The notes under the pieces are model-generated. The model was given only the letters and a program-made list of their open reading frames with translations, did no database searches and was not told where the DNA came from. From assembly GCF_947488945.1 (NCBI RefSeq), contig NZ_CANLBS010000006.1, positions 124,001 to 188,000 on the forward strand: a stretch of 64,000 nucleotides of DNA, in the 5' to 3' direction. This document shows positions 24,801 through 34,924 of the stretch, piece by piece. Within the stretch, counting starts at the first letter, position 1. Each line of letters starts with the position of its first letter. This DNA comes from an uncultured Streptomyces sp. Lineage in GTDB: Bacteria; Actinomycetota; Actinomycetes; Streptomycetales; Streptomycetaceae. Made by a program: the position numbers and the translations under genes.

Positions 24801-25150
24801 ACCCGGAAAAGCGCCGCCCGTCCCGGACCCCGCACACCCCCGCCGGCCGTCCCGCACCCCGCACACCCCCGCCGCCCGTCACCGCGCTCCGCGCGCCCCC
24901 GAAAGCCCCGTCGGTGCGCGCGGTTTGTCCCGCAGGGGCCCGGTCACCAGGACCTCCTGTGACCGTAATCACCGCGCTTGTGTGATCCGCGATTTAGGGT
25001 CCGGCCGAGCGCGGGGATAACCTGCCGGATGGACATGCCGCGTACCGGACACCGTGTGCGCCTTCCTGGTGACAGTTGCCGTCACGTTGCCCCTCGCGGC
25101 ACGCCCACGCATTGAACCAACCGCGAGACCACTAAAAGGGACGGACGCGC
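24801..25150. other. intergenic region upstream of sucC
   Basis: The first 60 bases contain two direct copies of a ~26-bp C-rich unit. An imperfect palindrome (GGTCACCAGGA/TCCTGTGACC) lies at 24941-24964, and GTGAC/GTCAC arms lie at 25069-25085. A TAGGGT at 24995-25000 may be a -10 element, which would give a leader of about 145 nt for sucC. No gene is supported. Confidence 0.4.
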
Positions 25151-26332
25151 GTGGACCTGTTCGAGTACCAGGCGAGGGACCTCTTCGCCAAGCACGGTGT
25201 ACCGGTGCTGGCCGGTGAAGTCATCGACACGCCTGAGGCAGCCCGCGAGGCGACCGAGCGGCTGGGCGGCAAGTCCGTCGTCAAGGCGCAGGTGAAGGTC
25301 GGCGGTCGCGGCAAGGCCGGCGGTGTGAAGCTCGCCGCCGACGCCGACGAGGCGGTTGCCCGCGCGACCGACATCCTCGGCATGGACATCAAGGGCCACA
25401 CGGTCCACAAGGTGATGATCGCCGAGCTGTCTCCGGAGATCGAGGCGGAGTACTACGTCTCGTACCTCCTCGACCGCACCAACCGCACCTTCCTGGCCAT
25501 GGCCTCGGTGCAGGGCGGCATGGACATCGAGGAGGTCGCGGAGAAGACCCCCGAGGCCCTCGCGAAGGTCCCGGTCAACGCCGTCGACGGCGTCGACATC
25601 GTCAAGGCCCGCGAGATCGTGGCCCAGGCGAAGTTCCCGGCCGACGTGGCCGAGGGTGTCGCCGAGGCCCTGGTGACGCTGTGGGAGACCTTCGTCGCCG
25701 AGGACGCGCTCCTCGTCGAGGTCAACCCGCTGGTGAAGACCAAGGACGGCCGCATCCTGGCGCTGGACGGCAAGGTCTCGCTCGACGAGAACGCCGACTT
25801 CCGCCAGCCCGAGCACGAGGCCCTCGAGGACAAGGCCGCGGCCAACCCCCTCGAAGCCGCCGCCAAGGCCAAGAACCTCAACTACGTCAAGCTGGACGGC
25901 GAGGTCGGCATCATCGGCAACGGCGCCGGCCTGGTCATGTCGACCCTGGACGTCGTCGCGTACGCCGGTGAGAACCACGGCAACGTGAAGCCCGCCAACT
26001 TCCTCGACATCGGTGGCGGCGCCTCCGCCGAGGTCATGGCGAACGGCCTGGAGATCATCCTCGGCGACCCGGACGTCAAGTCCGTGTTCGTCAACGTCTT
26101 CGGTGGCATCACCGCGTGCGACGAGGTCGCCAACGGCATCGTCCAGGCACTTGAGCTGCTCAAGTCCAAGGGTGAGGCCGTCACCAAGCCGCTGGTCGTG
26201 CGCCTCGACGGCAACAACGCGGAGCTGGGTCGCAAGATCCTCTCCGACGCCAACCACCCGCTCGTGCAGCGCGTGGACACCATGGACGGCGCGGCCGACA
26301 AGGCTGCCGAGCTCGCCGCGGCTGCGAAGTAA
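25151..26332 (+). CDS. sucC: succinyl-CoA synthetase beta subunit
   Basis: 393 residues with the ATP-grasp fold: N-terminus [19 protein letters not shown], nucleotide region [20 protein letters not shown], and the C-terminal ligase domain containing [16 protein letters not shown]. With the alpha subunit it converts succinyl-CoA, ADP (or GDP) and phosphate to succinate, CoA and ATP/GTP in the citric acid cycle. GTG 25151 follows AAAGGGA. sucD starts 21 bases after the stop, forming a two-gene operon ended by the hairpins at 27245-27336. Confidence 0.98.
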   Translation: MDLFEYQARDLFAKHGVPVLAGEVIDTPEAAREATERLGGKSVVKAQVKVGGRGKAGGVKLAADADEAVARATDILGMDIKGHTVHKVMIAELSPEIEAEYYVSYLLDRTNRTFLAMASVQGGMDIEEVAEKTPEALAKVPVNAVDGVDIVKAREIVAQAKFPADVAEGVAEALVTLWETFVAEDALLVEVNPLVKTKDGRILALDGKVSLDENADFRQPEHEALEDKAAANPLEAAAKAKNLNYVKLDGEVGIIGNGAGLVMSTLDVVAYAGENHGNVKPANFLDIGGGASAEVMANGLEIILGDPDVKSVFVNVFGGITACDEVANGIVQALELLKSKGEAVTKPLVVRLDGNNAELGRKILSDANHPLVQRVDTMDGAADKAAELAAAAK

Positions 26333-26353
26333 AGGACGAGGGACTCCAACACC

Positions 26354-27238
26354 ATGGCTATCTTCCTCACCAAGGACAGCAAGGTCATCGTCCAGGGGAT
26401 GACCGGCGCCACGGGCATGAAGCACACCAAGCTCATGCTGGCCGACGGCACCAACATCGTCGGTGGCGTCAACCCGCGCAAGGCGGGCACCTCCGTCGAC
26501 TTCGACGGCACCGAGGTCCCGGTCTTCGGTACCGTCGCCGAGGCGATCGAGAAGACGGGTGCCGACGTGTCGGTGCTCTTCGTGCCGCCGGCGTTCTCCA
26601 AGGCCGCCGTCATCGAGGCGATCGACGCCGAGATCCCGCTGGCCGTCGTGATCACCGAGGGCATCGCGGTGCACGACTCCGCCGCCTTCTGGGCGTACGC
26701 GAACGCCAAGGGCAACAAGACCCGGATCATCGGCCCGAACTGCCCGGGTCTGATCACCCCCGGCCAGTCCAACGCCGGCATCATCCCGGGCGACATCACC
26801 AAGCCCGGCCGCATCGGTCTCGTGTCCAAGTCCGGCACGCTGACCTACCAGATGATGTACGAGCTCCGCGACATCGGCTTCTCGTCCGCCGTCGGCATCG
26901 GTGGCGACCCGGTCATCGGCACCACGCACATCGACGCCCTCGCGGCGTTCGAGGCGGACCCGGAGACCGACCTCATCGTGATGATCGGCGAGATCGGCGG
27001 CGACGCCGAGGAGCGTGCCGCCGACTTCATCGCGAAGAACGTCACCAAGCCGGTCGTCGGTTACGTCGCGGGCTTCACCGCCCCCGAGGGCAAGACCATG
27101 GGCCACGCCGGCGCCATCGTCTCCGGCTCCTCCGGCACCGCCGCCGCCAAGAAGGAGGCCCTCGAGGCCGCCGGCGTCAAGGTCGGCAAGACGCCGACCG
27201 AGACCGCCAAGCTGGCGCGCGAGATCCTCGGCGCCTGA
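26354..27238 (+). CDS. sucD: succinyl-CoA synthetase alpha subunit
   Basis: 294 residues. The CoA-binding Rossmann domain begins [21 protein letters not shown]; the ligase domain contains [12 protein letters not shown], and the phospho-histidine loop is [14 protein letters not shown]. It forms the phosphohistidine intermediate and binds CoA, working with the beta subunit encoded just upstream. Length is normal for bacterial alpha subunits. Confidence 0.98.
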   Translation: MAIFLTKDSKVIVQGMTGATGMKHTKLMLADGTNIVGGVNPRKAGTSVDFDGTEVPVFGTVAEAIEKTGADVSVLFVPPAFSKAAVIEAIDAEIPLAVVITEGIAVHDSAAFWAYANAKGNKTRIIGPNCPGLITPGQSNAGIIPGDITKPGRIGLVSKSGTLTYQMMYELRDIGFSSAVGIGGDPVIGTTHIDALAAFEADPETDLIVMIGEIGGDAEERAADFIAKNVTKPVVGYVAGFTAPEGKTMGHAGAIVSGSSGTAAAKKEALEAAGVKVGKTPTETAKLAREILGA

Positions 27239-27244
27239 TCGCAC

Positions 27245-27336
27245 GTCGCGGCGGAGGCCCGCCGCGACCACGTGAGCAGTACGCACGGCGCGGGCCCGTG
27301 TCCCCGGGAGAAACCGGGTGGCACGGGCCCGCGCCG
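27245..27336. terminator. tandem terminator hairpins after sucCD
   Basis: Two hairpins in series: GTCGCGGCGG/CCGCCGCGAC (27245-27254 with 27259-27268, 4-base loop) and a 15-bp perfect stem CGGCGCGGGCCCGTG with its complement (27286-27300 with 27322-27336), whose loop itself contains CCCGG/CCGGG. They separate sucD from the convergent HTH gene and should work both ways. Confidence 0.85.
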
Positions 27337-27385
27337 CGTTCGTGGGGTGCGCCCGGTCCCGCGGATGACGGGGGCCGCCGGGACG

Positions 27386-28903
27386 TCAGCGGATCTGCGG
27401 CACCAGCCGTTCCGGGCCGTGCGCCAGGTGCTCACGCAGCGCCTTCTGCAACTGCAGGTCCTGCGGCGTCAGCTTCTCCGGGCCGCCGCGCGGAGGGACG
27501 CCGTTGACCCGCTCGGCCGGTGAGATCGGCTGCTCGTAGCGGGTGGGCGCGGTGTGCAGCGTGAACGCCGTCGCGCCGATCAGCAGCGCCCCGAACGCGA
27601 TCGCCGACCGGGTCCACAGGGTCGCCTTGCGCTCGCTCCCGGCCCGCACGGCGCGTGGGGCCGGCAGAGCCGGTGCGGGCTCGTCGAGGGCGAGTTCGGT
27701 CAGTCTCCGGCCCAGCAGCTCCGACTGCTCGGCGGGCGACGCGATCTCCGCCAGTTCCGGCAGCCGCTCGGCCACTGCGGCCCGCGCGTTGACCAGCCGG
27801 GCGGCCGTGGCCAGGGTGCTCGCCTCGGTCTCGGCGGCGGTCTCCGGCAGGTCCATCCCGACGCCGTCGTAGAGCAGCAGCGTCCGGCGGTTCGCCGGGG
27901 GCAGTTCGAGCAGCGCGTCCAGCAGGGCCCGCCGCGCCGGATCGGTGGGCGGCGTGTCCGGGTGCCGGTGCGCCCGGCGCATCCGGTGCCAGGGTGACAT
28001 CGCGTACTCGTACGCCACCGCGCGCACCCACCCCGCGGGGTCCCGGTCGACGGCCACCTCGGGCCAGCGGTCCCAGGCCGTCTGGAAGGCGCGCTCGACG
28101 GCCTCCCGCGACAGGGCGCGCCGACCGGTGAGCAGATAGGTCTGGCGGATCAGCCCCGGAGCGGCCCACGTGTACAGGGCATCGAACGCCTCTTCGGCGG
28201 TGAGCCCCGCCCCGAGGTCCGAGGCGTCCGTACCGGAGACGTCGGCACCGGAGGCGTCGGTACCGGGGACGTCGGCAGGGGAGGCGCCGGCACCGGGGAC
28301 GCCGGGACCGACGGTTCCGGAACCCGTGAGGGACGGGGCGTCGCGTTCTGCGGCCCCTCGGGCGTCTTGCGTGGCCGGGGCTGCGGCCTCTTCGCTGTCG
28401 GGCTCGGTCGGGGACACGGTGCTGCTCCCGGTGGCTTCGACGGGGTCGGTGGTGGAGGCGGCGGTGACGGCGGAGGGGCCGGCCGTGCCGTCGCCGGACG
28501 GCTGCGGGTCAGCCGGGGCGTCGCCCGGTACCGGCGGGGAGGGACGGGCGGTGGGACGGCGGTCGGTCCGGGCCCGGCCGGCGGCGGACGGCGCGGACCG
28601 CGTCGCACCCGCGCCGGAGCCGGGCCGTGCCGTGCCGCCGGGGCCCTTCCCGCTGCCGGTCGAGCCCTTGCCGGTGCCGCCGCCGGGGCCCTTGCCGTTC
28701 CCGATCAGACGGACGTACGCGGCCCGCTTGCGGCCCCGGGGGTGGGTGCGGCCCGCCTCCCAGTCACGGACGGTGGCGGGCGTGACGCCGATCGCCGTCG
28801 CCACCTGCTCCTCGCTCAGGGACTTCGCCTCGCGCAGCCTGCGCCGCTCCTTGGGGGAGGGCAGCGGGGCGGCGGTGGCCGTCTCGGCCGGACCCCGCGT
28901 CAT
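27386..28903 (-). CDS. HTH (XRE-like) and sigma-70-like fusion membrane protein
   Basis: 505 residues with an unusual order. Residues about 15-65 are a helix-turn-helix (EEQVATAIGVTPATVRDWEAG); 70-220 is a Gly/Pro/Thr/Ser-rich disordered linker; 225-380 resembles ECF sigma factor regions 2 and 4 (EEAFDALYTWAAPGLIRQTY through LLELPPANRRTLLLYDGVGM); near 430-450 is one membrane segment (SAIAFGALLIGATAFTLH); the last ~60 residues would be outside. DNA binding plus a membrane anchor suggests a membrane-tethered regulator, but whether it works as a sigma factor is unknown. It is divergent from the PerM-like gene across an AT-rich spacer. Confidence 0.8.
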   Translation of the reverse strand: MTRGPAETATAAPLPSPKERRRLREAKSLSEEQVATAIGVTPATVRDWEAGRTHPRGRKRAAYVRLIGNGKGPGGGTGKGSTGSGKGPGGTARPGSGAGATRSAPSAAGRARTDRRPTARPSPPVPGDAPADPQPSGDGTAGPSAVTAASTTDPVEATGSSTVSPTEPDSEEAAAPATQDARGAAERDAPSLTGSGTVGPGVPGAGASPADVPGTDASGADVSGTDASDLGAGLTAEEAFDALYTWAAPGLIRQTYLLTGRRALSREAVERAFQTAWDRWPEVAVDRDPAGWVRAVAYEYAMSPWHRMRRAHRHPDTPPTDPARRALLDALLELPPANRRTLLLYDGVGMDLPETAAETEASTLATAARLVNARAAVAERLPELAEIASPAEQSELLGRRLTELALDEPAPALPAPRAVRAGSERKATLWTRSAIAFGALLIGATAFTLHTAPTRYEQPISPAERVNGVPPRGGPEKLTPQDLQLQKALREHLAHGPERLVPQIR

Positions 28904-29011
28904 GGGCGGGCCCCCGCCGTACCGCGAAGGGTGAAAAAGTACATAAACGTATATTGAGCGACACAGCGGTCATTCGCCCGTTACACGGAATAAGCGCGTG
29001 TCGTTGGCAGC
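28904..29011. promoter_or_regulatory. AT-rich divergent promoter region
   Basis: This 108-bp spacer includes an AT-rich core (28934-28962, with TACATAAACGTATATTGAG) that stands out from the high-GC surroundings. TATGTA and TATACG on the minus strand and ATAAGC on the plus strand are possible -10 elements for the two divergent genes. The exact starts cannot be fixed by eye. Confidence 0.4.
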
Positions 29012-31255
29012 ATGGCGGGTGTGACCCAAGTGACCGAGCGCAGCCCGATGTTGTCCCCCGGACGCGGCCAGGCCGCCGCGCTGGTCTCCGCCTTCGCCCG
29101 CGGGGTGATCGCGGCGGGGCTCGGCCTCGGCGCCCTGGCCGTCCTGGCGATGGCACTGTGGATCAGCTCGCCCTACCCGGCGACCGGCCCCGGGGAGGCC
29201 CTGCACGCCTCGGCCGCCCTCTGGCTGCTGGGCCACGGCGCCGATCTCGTGCGCGCGGACACCCTCAGCGGTGCTCCCGCCCCGGTGGCGACGGCGCCGC
29301 TGCTGCTGATGGCGGGTCCCGTCTGGCTGTTGTACCGGGCGGGCCGGGACGCGCTGACCGGGAGCGAGGACCACGGGGGCGACGGCCGTGACGGTGGCGC
29401 CGACGGGGACGGCCTGCCCTCCGAGCGGCCCTCGGGCACCGCGCTGCTCTACGCGGTGGTCGCCGGATACCTGCTGGTCGCCGGCGGTGTGGTCGGGTAC
29501 GTACGCGGTGCCGCGCTCGACGTCGACCGGGCCACGCTGGCGTATCCGCTCGTCGTCGTGGTGGTCGGCGCCGTGGCGGCCGGGGTGTGGGCGGCGTCCG
29601 GCCGTCCGGCGGGCGGCACGCCGTCCTGGGCCCCGCTCCGGCTCCAGGAGGCGGTGGCACGGTCACTGTTCCGGGCCCGCGCCGAGACGGTGTGGCGTGC
29701 CTCCACCGCCGGGGTGCTGGTCCTGCTGGGCGGCGGCGCGCTGCTGGTCACCGTGGCCCTGGTCCGCGACCTCCCCGAGGCGCAGCACAGCTTCCTGACC
29801 CTGGCGGGCGACTGGGCCGGCCGGATCGCCGTACTGCTGCTCGCCCTGGCCCTCGTCCCCAACGCGGCCTGCTGGGGGGCGGCGTACGGCCTCGGTCCGG
29901 GGTTCGCGCTCGGCACGGGCGCCATGGTCACCCCCCTCGGCGCCGAGGGGGCCCCGGCCCTGCCGGACTTCCCGCTGCTGGCCGCGGTGCCGGGGCCGGG
30001 CCCCGGTACCGCGCTGAACTGGGCCGCCGCCGCGATTCCGGTCGCGGCGGCGTGTGCGGTGGCGTGGTTCACCGTGGGCCGCGCCGCCCCGGCGCAGATG
30101 CCCCGCGCGCAGGCGTGGAGTGCGGGCGAGACGGCGCGGGTGACGCTGGTGGCGGCGGTCGGCTGCGGCATCGGCACCGCGCTGCTCACCGCGTTCTCCG
30201 GCGGCGCTCTGGGCACCGGGGTGCTCGCCGCGTTCGGGCCGGTGTGGTGGTGGACCGGTGCGGCGGCGGTCCTGTGGACGGCGGCGCTCGGCGTGCCGTT
30301 CGCCCTGTTGCTACGGCACTGGCGGCTGCGCGACGAGGGCTGGGCCTGGCGCCGGGACGCCGCGATGCCGGCGGTGCGGCCCACTCCGGCGGTGACCGCG
30401 GAGACGGCGCCGGACGGGAGCGGCGGCGTGAAGGACGTCTCCGCCGGGGGCGGTCCGAAGGCCGTCGCGGCGTCTTCGGGGGGCGGTACCGAAGGGAAGA
30501 AGGGCCGCTGGTGGCGTCGGGGACGGCGGGACGCGGGCGGGGCGCCGACCGGGGAACCGACCGGGGCGCCGACCGGTGCGGCGGAAGGCCCGCCCGCGGC
30601 GCTGTCGGGTGCACCCGGAGCGGAGGGCACGACCGGTCCGGCCTTCGAACCGTACGACTTCATGCCCGCGGACCCCTGGCACGACCGCCAGCAGCGGGAG
30701 GCACGCTGGGCCTCGCTGAAGCGGGCGTCGGGCGGTCTCATGGGGACCTTCCCGGCCGCCCCGCCCGCACCGGTGTCCTTCGGAGAGGCGGTGTCCCCGG
30801 GAAAGGCGGCGTCCTTGGGAAGGGCGGCGGACCGGGTGCAGCGGGACCCCGAGTCGGCGGACCGGGTGCAGCGGGACCGGAGCCCGGCGGACCGGGTGCT
30901 GCGCGACCCGGAGCCGGCGGACCGGACGCCGGTGGTCGCTCCGGCTCCTTCGGCCGGCGAGGGCGACGGAATCGGCCGGGCAACCGCCGGGGCCGTCATG
31001 AGCGAGGCCGCGGGCGCCACGGCCGGGAGTGGGGGAGTGGGGGAGGCCAGGGGAGCGGCGGAGACCGGGGGAGCGACCGCGGGCGGCGCGACCGGAACCT
31101 CCGGCGGGGCGAAGACCGGACCCCCTTCGGACAGCCCGGTCGACACCGCGCCCGGCGTCCGGAGAGCGGCGGAGCCGGCGGCGGCCCCGGTCGCGGGCGG
31201 CCCCCCGGAGGACGGGCCGGCCGTCGCGTCCGACGGTCCGCGCGGGGACGGGTGA
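29012..31255 (+). CDS. DUF6350 / PerM-like multipass membrane protein
   Basis: 747 residues. About 440 N-terminal residues hold ten or more hydrophobic segments (ARGVIAAGLGLGALAVLAMAL, then a series through LLRHWRLR); the C-terminal ~300 are disordered Gly/Ala/Pro/Thr sequence with local repeats (ADRVQRDPES-like). The family includes mycobacterial PerM, a cell-division protein encoded near purN-purH, and the same neighbourhood is seen here. ATG 29012 is used; a GTG at 29021 is an alternative and neither has a good ribosome site. Role in cell division is inferred from the family only. Confidence 0.8.
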   Translation: MAGVTQVTERSPMLSPGRGQAAALVSAFARGVIAAGLGLGALAVLAMALWISSPYPATGPGEALHASAALWLLGHGADLVRADTLSGAPAPVATAPLLLMAGPVWLLYRAGRDALTGSEDHGGDGRDGGADGDGLPSERPSGTALLYAVVAGYLLVAGGVVGYVRGAALDVDRATLAYPLVVVVVGAVAAGVWAASGRPAGGTPSWAPLRLQEAVARSLFRARAETVWRASTAGVLVLLGGGALLVTVALVRDLPEAQHSFLTLAGDWAGRIAVLLLALALVPNAACWGAAYGLGPGFALGTGAMVTPLGAEGAPALPDFPLLAAVPGPGPGTALNWAAAAIPVAAACAVAWFTVGRAAPAQMPRAQAWSAGETARVTLVAAVGCGIGTALLTAFSGGALGTGVLAAFGPVWWWTGAAAVLWTAALGVPFALLLRHWRLRDEGWAWRRDAAMPAVRPTPAVTAETAPDGSGGVKDVSAGGGPKAVAASSGGGTEGKKGRWWRRGRRDAGGAPTGEPTGAPTGAAEGPPAALSGAPGAEGTTGPAFEPYDFMPADPWHDRQQREARWASLKRASGGLMGTFPAAPPAPVSFGEAVSPGKAASLGRAADRVQRDPESADRVQRDRSPADRVLRDPEPADRTPVVAPAPSAGEGDGIGRATAGAVMSEAAGATAGSGGVGEARGAAETGGATAGGATGTSGGAKTGPPSDSPVDTAPGVRRAAEPAAAPVAGGPPEDGPAVASDGPRGDG

Positions 31256-31280
31256 GCGGCGGACCGGGGCGGTCCGGAGG

Positions 31281-32315
31281 TCAGCGCTTGACGCCGAAGA
31301 CCTTCTCCAGCGGCTCCGGCAGTAGATCGTTGCAGGCCAGCGCGCTGGTCTTGGTCAGGGCGTCGTCCACGCAGGTGTAGTAGTCGCGGTAGACCAGTTC
31401 GACGGTGTACGTCGCCGCGACGACCCCCAACGCGAGCACGGCCGCGACCAGGCCGCCGATCGCGGCGGTCGTCTGCGGCTTGCCGGCCGTCGCGGAAGCC
31501 GCGGCGGGCCGGGCGGTGTCCGCTGTTCCGGCAGGCGGTACGTCGGCCGGGCGGGCGAACGGGTCGCGGGAGGCCGGCGTGCGGTCCCCGGCGGCGCCGG
31601 CGGCGTACGACTCCTTGGGCTTGGCGCGCAGCGAACTGATGGCCCAGTAGACCGAGAGCGCGCCGAGCAGCAGGGCGATCTCCTGGAGATCGAACAGGGC
31701 GAAGAAGAACGCCCACATCCCGCCCAGGACCGCGTACCGGGCACGGCGCTGCGCGGGATCGGTCGGGTCCCAGCGCATCCCGCCGGAAGCGGGGCCGCCG
31801 CCCTCCGGTCCGCCGCCGGTGCCACCGGAGCCCTTGCCGAAGGCACCGCCCTGGCCACCGGGCTGACGGTCGCTCCACCGGCTGCCCCAGCCGGAGGGCC
31901 GGTCGCCGCCGGACGGAGCGTCGCCGGATCCATCGGCGTCACCCGAGCCGTTCGAGCCGTTCGAGCCGCCCGAGCCGTTCGACGGGGAGGAGGGCCGGCG
32001 CGGCTGCCACGGCTGGTCGGGCCGGCCCGCGGGCGGAGGCGCGAACGGATTGTCGTCGGACGCGCCGCTGGCCCGCGACCCGCCGGTACCCGAGCCCGAG
32101 CCCGAACCGGAATCCGAGCCCGAGCCCGTACCCCGACCAGAGCCCGCATCCGAACCGGCGCCCGGGACCGGAGTGGCGGAGCCGGTGGGGCCGGACGCGG
32201 GGCCGTGCTCCGGGCTGCCGGAGGCGCCGGGCGAGGCGGGGTCGCTCTCCCGCAGCATCAGGTGGTCCCGCTCGGGAAGTGGACGGCGGAAGGCGGTGCG
32301 GCGTCGGTCCGGCAT
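31281..32315 (-). CDS. hypothetical membrane protein with Gly/Ser-rich N-terminus
   Basis: About 344 residues. The N-terminal ~180 are low-complexity Ser/Gly/Asn/Pro repeats; then come a charged segment (RWDPTDPAQRRARYAVLGGMWAFF, quoted in part) leading into two hydrophobic helices (about 190-230) and a third near 285-310, followed by a short external C-terminus with two Cys (YTCVDDALTKTSALACNDL), a possible disulphide. ATG 32315 has GGGGAAG about 11 bases upstream; ATG 32258 is an alternative. It is convergent with the PerM-like gene and divergent from purN. I do not recognise a named family. Confidence 0.65.
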   Translation of the reverse strand: MPDRRRTAFRRPLPERDHLMLRESDPASPGASGSPEHGPASGPTGSATPVPGAGSDAGSGRGTGSGSDSGSGSGSGTGGSRASGASDDNPFAPPPAGRPDQPWQPRRPSSPSNGSGGSNGSNGSGDADGSGDAPSGGDRPSGWGSRWSDRQPGGQGGAFGKGSGGTGGGPEGGGPASGGMRWDPTDPAQRRARYAVLGGMWAFFFALFDLQEIALLLGALSVYWAISSLRAKPKESYAAGAAGDRTPASRDPFARPADVPPAGTADTARPAAASATAGKPQTTAAIGGLVAAVLALGVVAATYTVELVYRDYYTCVDDALTKTSALACNDLLPEPLEKVFGVKR

Positions 32316-32430
32316 GTGGTGAACGTCTTCCCCATCTCGTCGTTTCCGCCTCGCGGGCGGTTCGCGTCCCCTGACGCTACCTCCCGGCCCCGCCCCCGTC
32401 CCGTGGGGGCCGTCCGGTGTGCCGGTATCG

Positions 32431-32458
32431 TTGCTGACGGCCGGTGCGTTCGTAGGGT
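32431..32458 (+). promoter_or_regulatory. promoter of purN-purH
   Basis: TTGCTG (32431-32436), 16 bp, TAGGGT (32453-32458) fits a principal-sigma promoter. The -10 falls inside GTAGGGT, which has an inverted partner ACCCTAC at 32492-32498, a possible operator. The leader would be about 90 nt. Confidence 0.5.
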
Positions 32459-32555
32459 TCCCCGTATCCGGGGGCGAGTTTCTTTCGTACGACCCTACAA
32501 AGACTCCGTGCCGCACCATCCGCACCTGCGTCAGTACGCGAGAAAGGGCCCAGCC

Positions 32556-33212
32556 GTGGCCTCCCCGCCCCCCTCCGCCGCTCCGGCCCGCATCGTCGTG
32601 CTGGTCTCCGGCTCCGGCACCAACCTCCAGGCGCTGCTCGACGCGATCGACGCCGATCCCGCCGGATACGGCGCGCGGATCGTGGCGGTGGGCGCGGACC
32701 GGGACGGCATCGTGGGACTGGAGCGGGCCGAGCGGGCCGGACTGCCGACCTTCGTCCGCCGGGTCCGGGATTACGCGACGCGCGAGGAGTGGGACGAGGC
32801 TCTGGCCGCCGCCACCGCCGCGTACGAGCCCGACCTCATCGTGTCGGCCGGGTTCATGAAGATCGTCGGCAAGGCGTTCCTGGCCGCGTTCGGCGGCCGG
32901 GTCGTCAACACCCACCCCGCCCTGCTGCCCAGCTTCCCCGGCGCCCACGGGGTGCGTGACGCCCTCGCGTACGGCGTGAAGGTCACCGGGTGCACCGTCC
33001 ACTTCGTCGACGACGGCGTCGACACCGGTCCGATCATCGCGCAGGGCGTGGTCGAGGTGACCGAAGAGGACACCCCGGAGGGCGAAGCCGCCCTCCATGA
33101 ACGGATCAAGGAAGTCGAGCGCAAGCTGCTCGTCGAGGCCGTGGGGCGGATCGCCCGTGACGGCCATCGCATTGAGGGACGAAAGGTTCATCTCGGTCAT
33201 GTCGGTGAATAA
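32556..33212 (+). CDS. purN: phosphoribosylglycinamide formyltransferase
   Basis: 218 residues. The phosphate-binding loop is [11 protein letters not shown], and the catalytic region reads [15 protein letters not shown] with the essential Asp in [10 protein letters not shown]. It transfers the formyl group of 10-formyl-tetrahydrofolate to GAR in step 3 of purine synthesis. GTG 32556 is preferred, with AGAAAGGG 6 bases upstream; the frame open to 32205 is not supported. Its stop lies 14 bases inside purH, so the two are translationally coupled. Confidence 0.97.
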   Translation: MASPPPSAAPARIVVLVSGSGTNLQALLDAIDADPAGYGARIVAVGADRDGIVGLERAERAGLPTFVRRVRDYATREEWDEALAAATAAYEPDLIVSAGFMKIVGKAFLAAFGGRVVNTHPALLPSFPGAHGVRDALAYGVKVTGCTVHFVDDGVDTGPIIAQGVVEVTEEDTPEGEAALHERIKEVERKLLVEAVGRIARDGHRIEGRKVHLGHVGE

Positions 33213-34752
33213 GCCCATCCGCCGCGCTCTGGTCAGTGTCTACGACAAGACGGGGCTCGAAGACCTCGCCCGCGGTCTGCACGAGGCGGGCGTGGAGCTC
33301 GTCTCCACCGGCTCCACCGCCGGGAAGATCGCCGCCGCCGGGGTGCCGGTCACCAAGGTGGAGGAGCTCACCGGCTTCCCCGAGTGCCTCGACGGCCGCG
33401 TGAAGACGCTGCACCCGCGCGTGCACGCCGGCATCCTCGCCGACCTGCGCCTGGACTCCCACCGTGAGCAGCTCGCCGAGCTGGGCGTGGAGCCCTTCGA
33501 CCTCGTGGTCGTCAACCTCTACCCGTTCAAGGCGACGGTGGCCTCCGGCGCCTCCGACGACGAGTGCGTGGAGCAGATCGACATCGGCGGCCCCTCGATG
33601 GTCCGCGCCGCCGCCAAGAACCACCCGTCCGTGGCGGTCGTGACCAGCCCCGGGCGTTACGCCGACGTGCTGGCCGCGGTCCAGGACGGCGGCTTCGACC
33701 TCACCGCCCGCAAGCGGCTCGCCGCCGAGGCGTTCCAGCACACCGCCGCCTACGACGTCGCGGTCGCCGCCTGGTTCGCCGCGGACTACGCCGCCGCCGA
33801 CGACTCCGGCTTCCCGGACTTCTCCGGTGCCACGTACACGCGCAAGAACGTGCTGCGTTACGGCGAGAACCCGCACCAGCCGGCCGCGCTCTACACCTCC
33901 GGCGAGGGCGGTCTCGCGGAGGCCGAGCAGCTCCACGGCAAGGAGATGTCCTACAACAACTACACGGACACCGACGCCGCGCGCCGGGCCGCCTACGACC
34001 ACGCCGAGCCGTGCGTCGCGATCATCAAGCACGCCAACCCGTGCGGCATCGCGATCGCCGACGACGTGGCCGAGGCGCACCGCAACGCCCACGCCTGCGA
34101 CCCGCTGTCCGCGTTCGGCGGCGTCATCGCCGTCAACCGCCCGGTGACGCTGGAGATGGCCGAGCAGGTGGCGGGGATCTTCACCGAGGTCATCGTCGCC
34201 CCGGCGTACGAGGACGGCGCGGTCGAGGTGCTCGCCCGCAAGAAGAACATCCGCGTGCTGCGCTGCCCCGACGCCCCGGCCGGCCGGGTCGAGGTCAAGC
34301 CGGTCGACGGCGGCGCGCTGCTCCAGGTCACCGACCGGCTCCAGGCCGACGGCGACGACCCGGCCAACTGGACCCTCGCGACCGGCGAGGCCCTGTCCGC
34401 CGACGAACTGGCCGAGCTGTCGTTCGCCTGGAAGGCGTGCCGCGCGGTCAAGTCCAACGCGATCCTGCTCGCCAAGGGCGGCGCCTCCGTCGGCGTCGGC
34501 ATGGGCCAGGTCAACCGCGTCGACTCCGCCAAGCTCGCGGTCGAGCGGGCCGGCGAGGAGCGCGCCCGCGGTGCGTACGCCGCGTCGGACGCCTTCTTCC
34601 CGTTCCCGGACGGCCTGGAGATCCTGACGGCGGCCGGCGTCAAGGCGGTCGTCCAGCCGGGCGGCTCGGTCCGCGACGAGCTGGTCGTCGAGGCCGCGAA
34701 GAAGGCCGGCGTGACCATGTACTTCACCGGTACGCGCCACTTCTTCCACTGA
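33199..34752 (+). CDS. purH: bifunctional AICAR transformylase / IMP cyclohydrolase
   Basis: 517 residues. The N-terminal IMP cyclohydrolase domain (to about 200) contains [13 protein letters not shown] and [12 protein letters not shown]; the C-terminal transformylase domain has [11 protein letters not shown] and the end TGTRHFFH typical of PurH. It carries out the last two steps of IMP synthesis using 10-formyl-tetrahydrofolate. ATG 33199 ([11 protein letters not shown]) is chosen; it overlaps purN by 14 bases. A strong hairpin follows at 34789-34814. Confidence 0.98.
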   Translation: MSVNKPIRRALVSVYDKTGLEDLARGLHEAGVELVSTGSTAGKIAAAGVPVTKVEELTGFPECLDGRVKTLHPRVHAGILADLRLDSHREQLAELGVEPFDLVVVNLYPFKATVASGASDDECVEQIDIGGPSMVRAAAKNHPSVAVVTSPGRYADVLAAVQDGGFDLTARKRLAAEAFQHTAAYDVAVAAWFAADYAAADDSGFPDFSGATYTRKNVLRYGENPHQPAALYTSGEGGLAEAEQLHGKEMSYNNYTDTDAARRAAYDHAEPCVAIIKHANPCGIAIADDVAEAHRNAHACDPLSAFGGVIAVNRPVTLEMAEQVAGIFTEVIVAPAYEDGAVEVLARKKNIRVLRCPDAPAGRVEVKPVDGGALLQVTDRLQADGDDPANWTLATGEALSADELAELSFAWKACRAVKSNAILLAKGGASVGVGMGQVNRVDSAKLAVERAGEERARGAYAASDAFFPFPDGLEILTAAGVKAVVQPGGSVRDELVVEAAKKAGVTMYFTGTRHFFH

Positions 34753-34788
34753 TCCGCCCTCGTGCGACCCCGCGCACGCCACGCCCCA

Positions 34789-34814
34789 CGGCCCGCCGGT
34801 CCACCGGCGGGCCG
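34789..34814. terminator. terminator after purH
   Basis: CGGCCCGCCGGT (34789-34800) and ACCGGCGGGCCG (34803-34814) form a near-continuous stem 37 bases after the purH stop. Confidence 0.8.
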
Positions 34815-34924
34815 TTCGCGTAGGTGCGCGCGGGGGGAATCCGGTGTGCCCGCGCGGAATTGCCGGGCCGGGCGGCCCCGGTCACGGCGGGGGACCTGGC
34901 AGGATTCGAACACGAGGCCGCGGA

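Noticed and set aside
20133..24866. A 1577-codon open frame on the minus strand opposite the MoxR, DUF5682 and VWA genes
   Set aside because: It is a GC-bias shadow: composition is Arg/Pro/Ser-rich with no domain, while the plus-strand frames have intact motifs and coupled starts.
24978..25000. TTGTGTGAT-N8-TAGGGT upstream of sucC as a damage promoter
   Set aside because: Spacing and -10 fit, but only about five of nine box positions match; sucC is a housekeeping gene.
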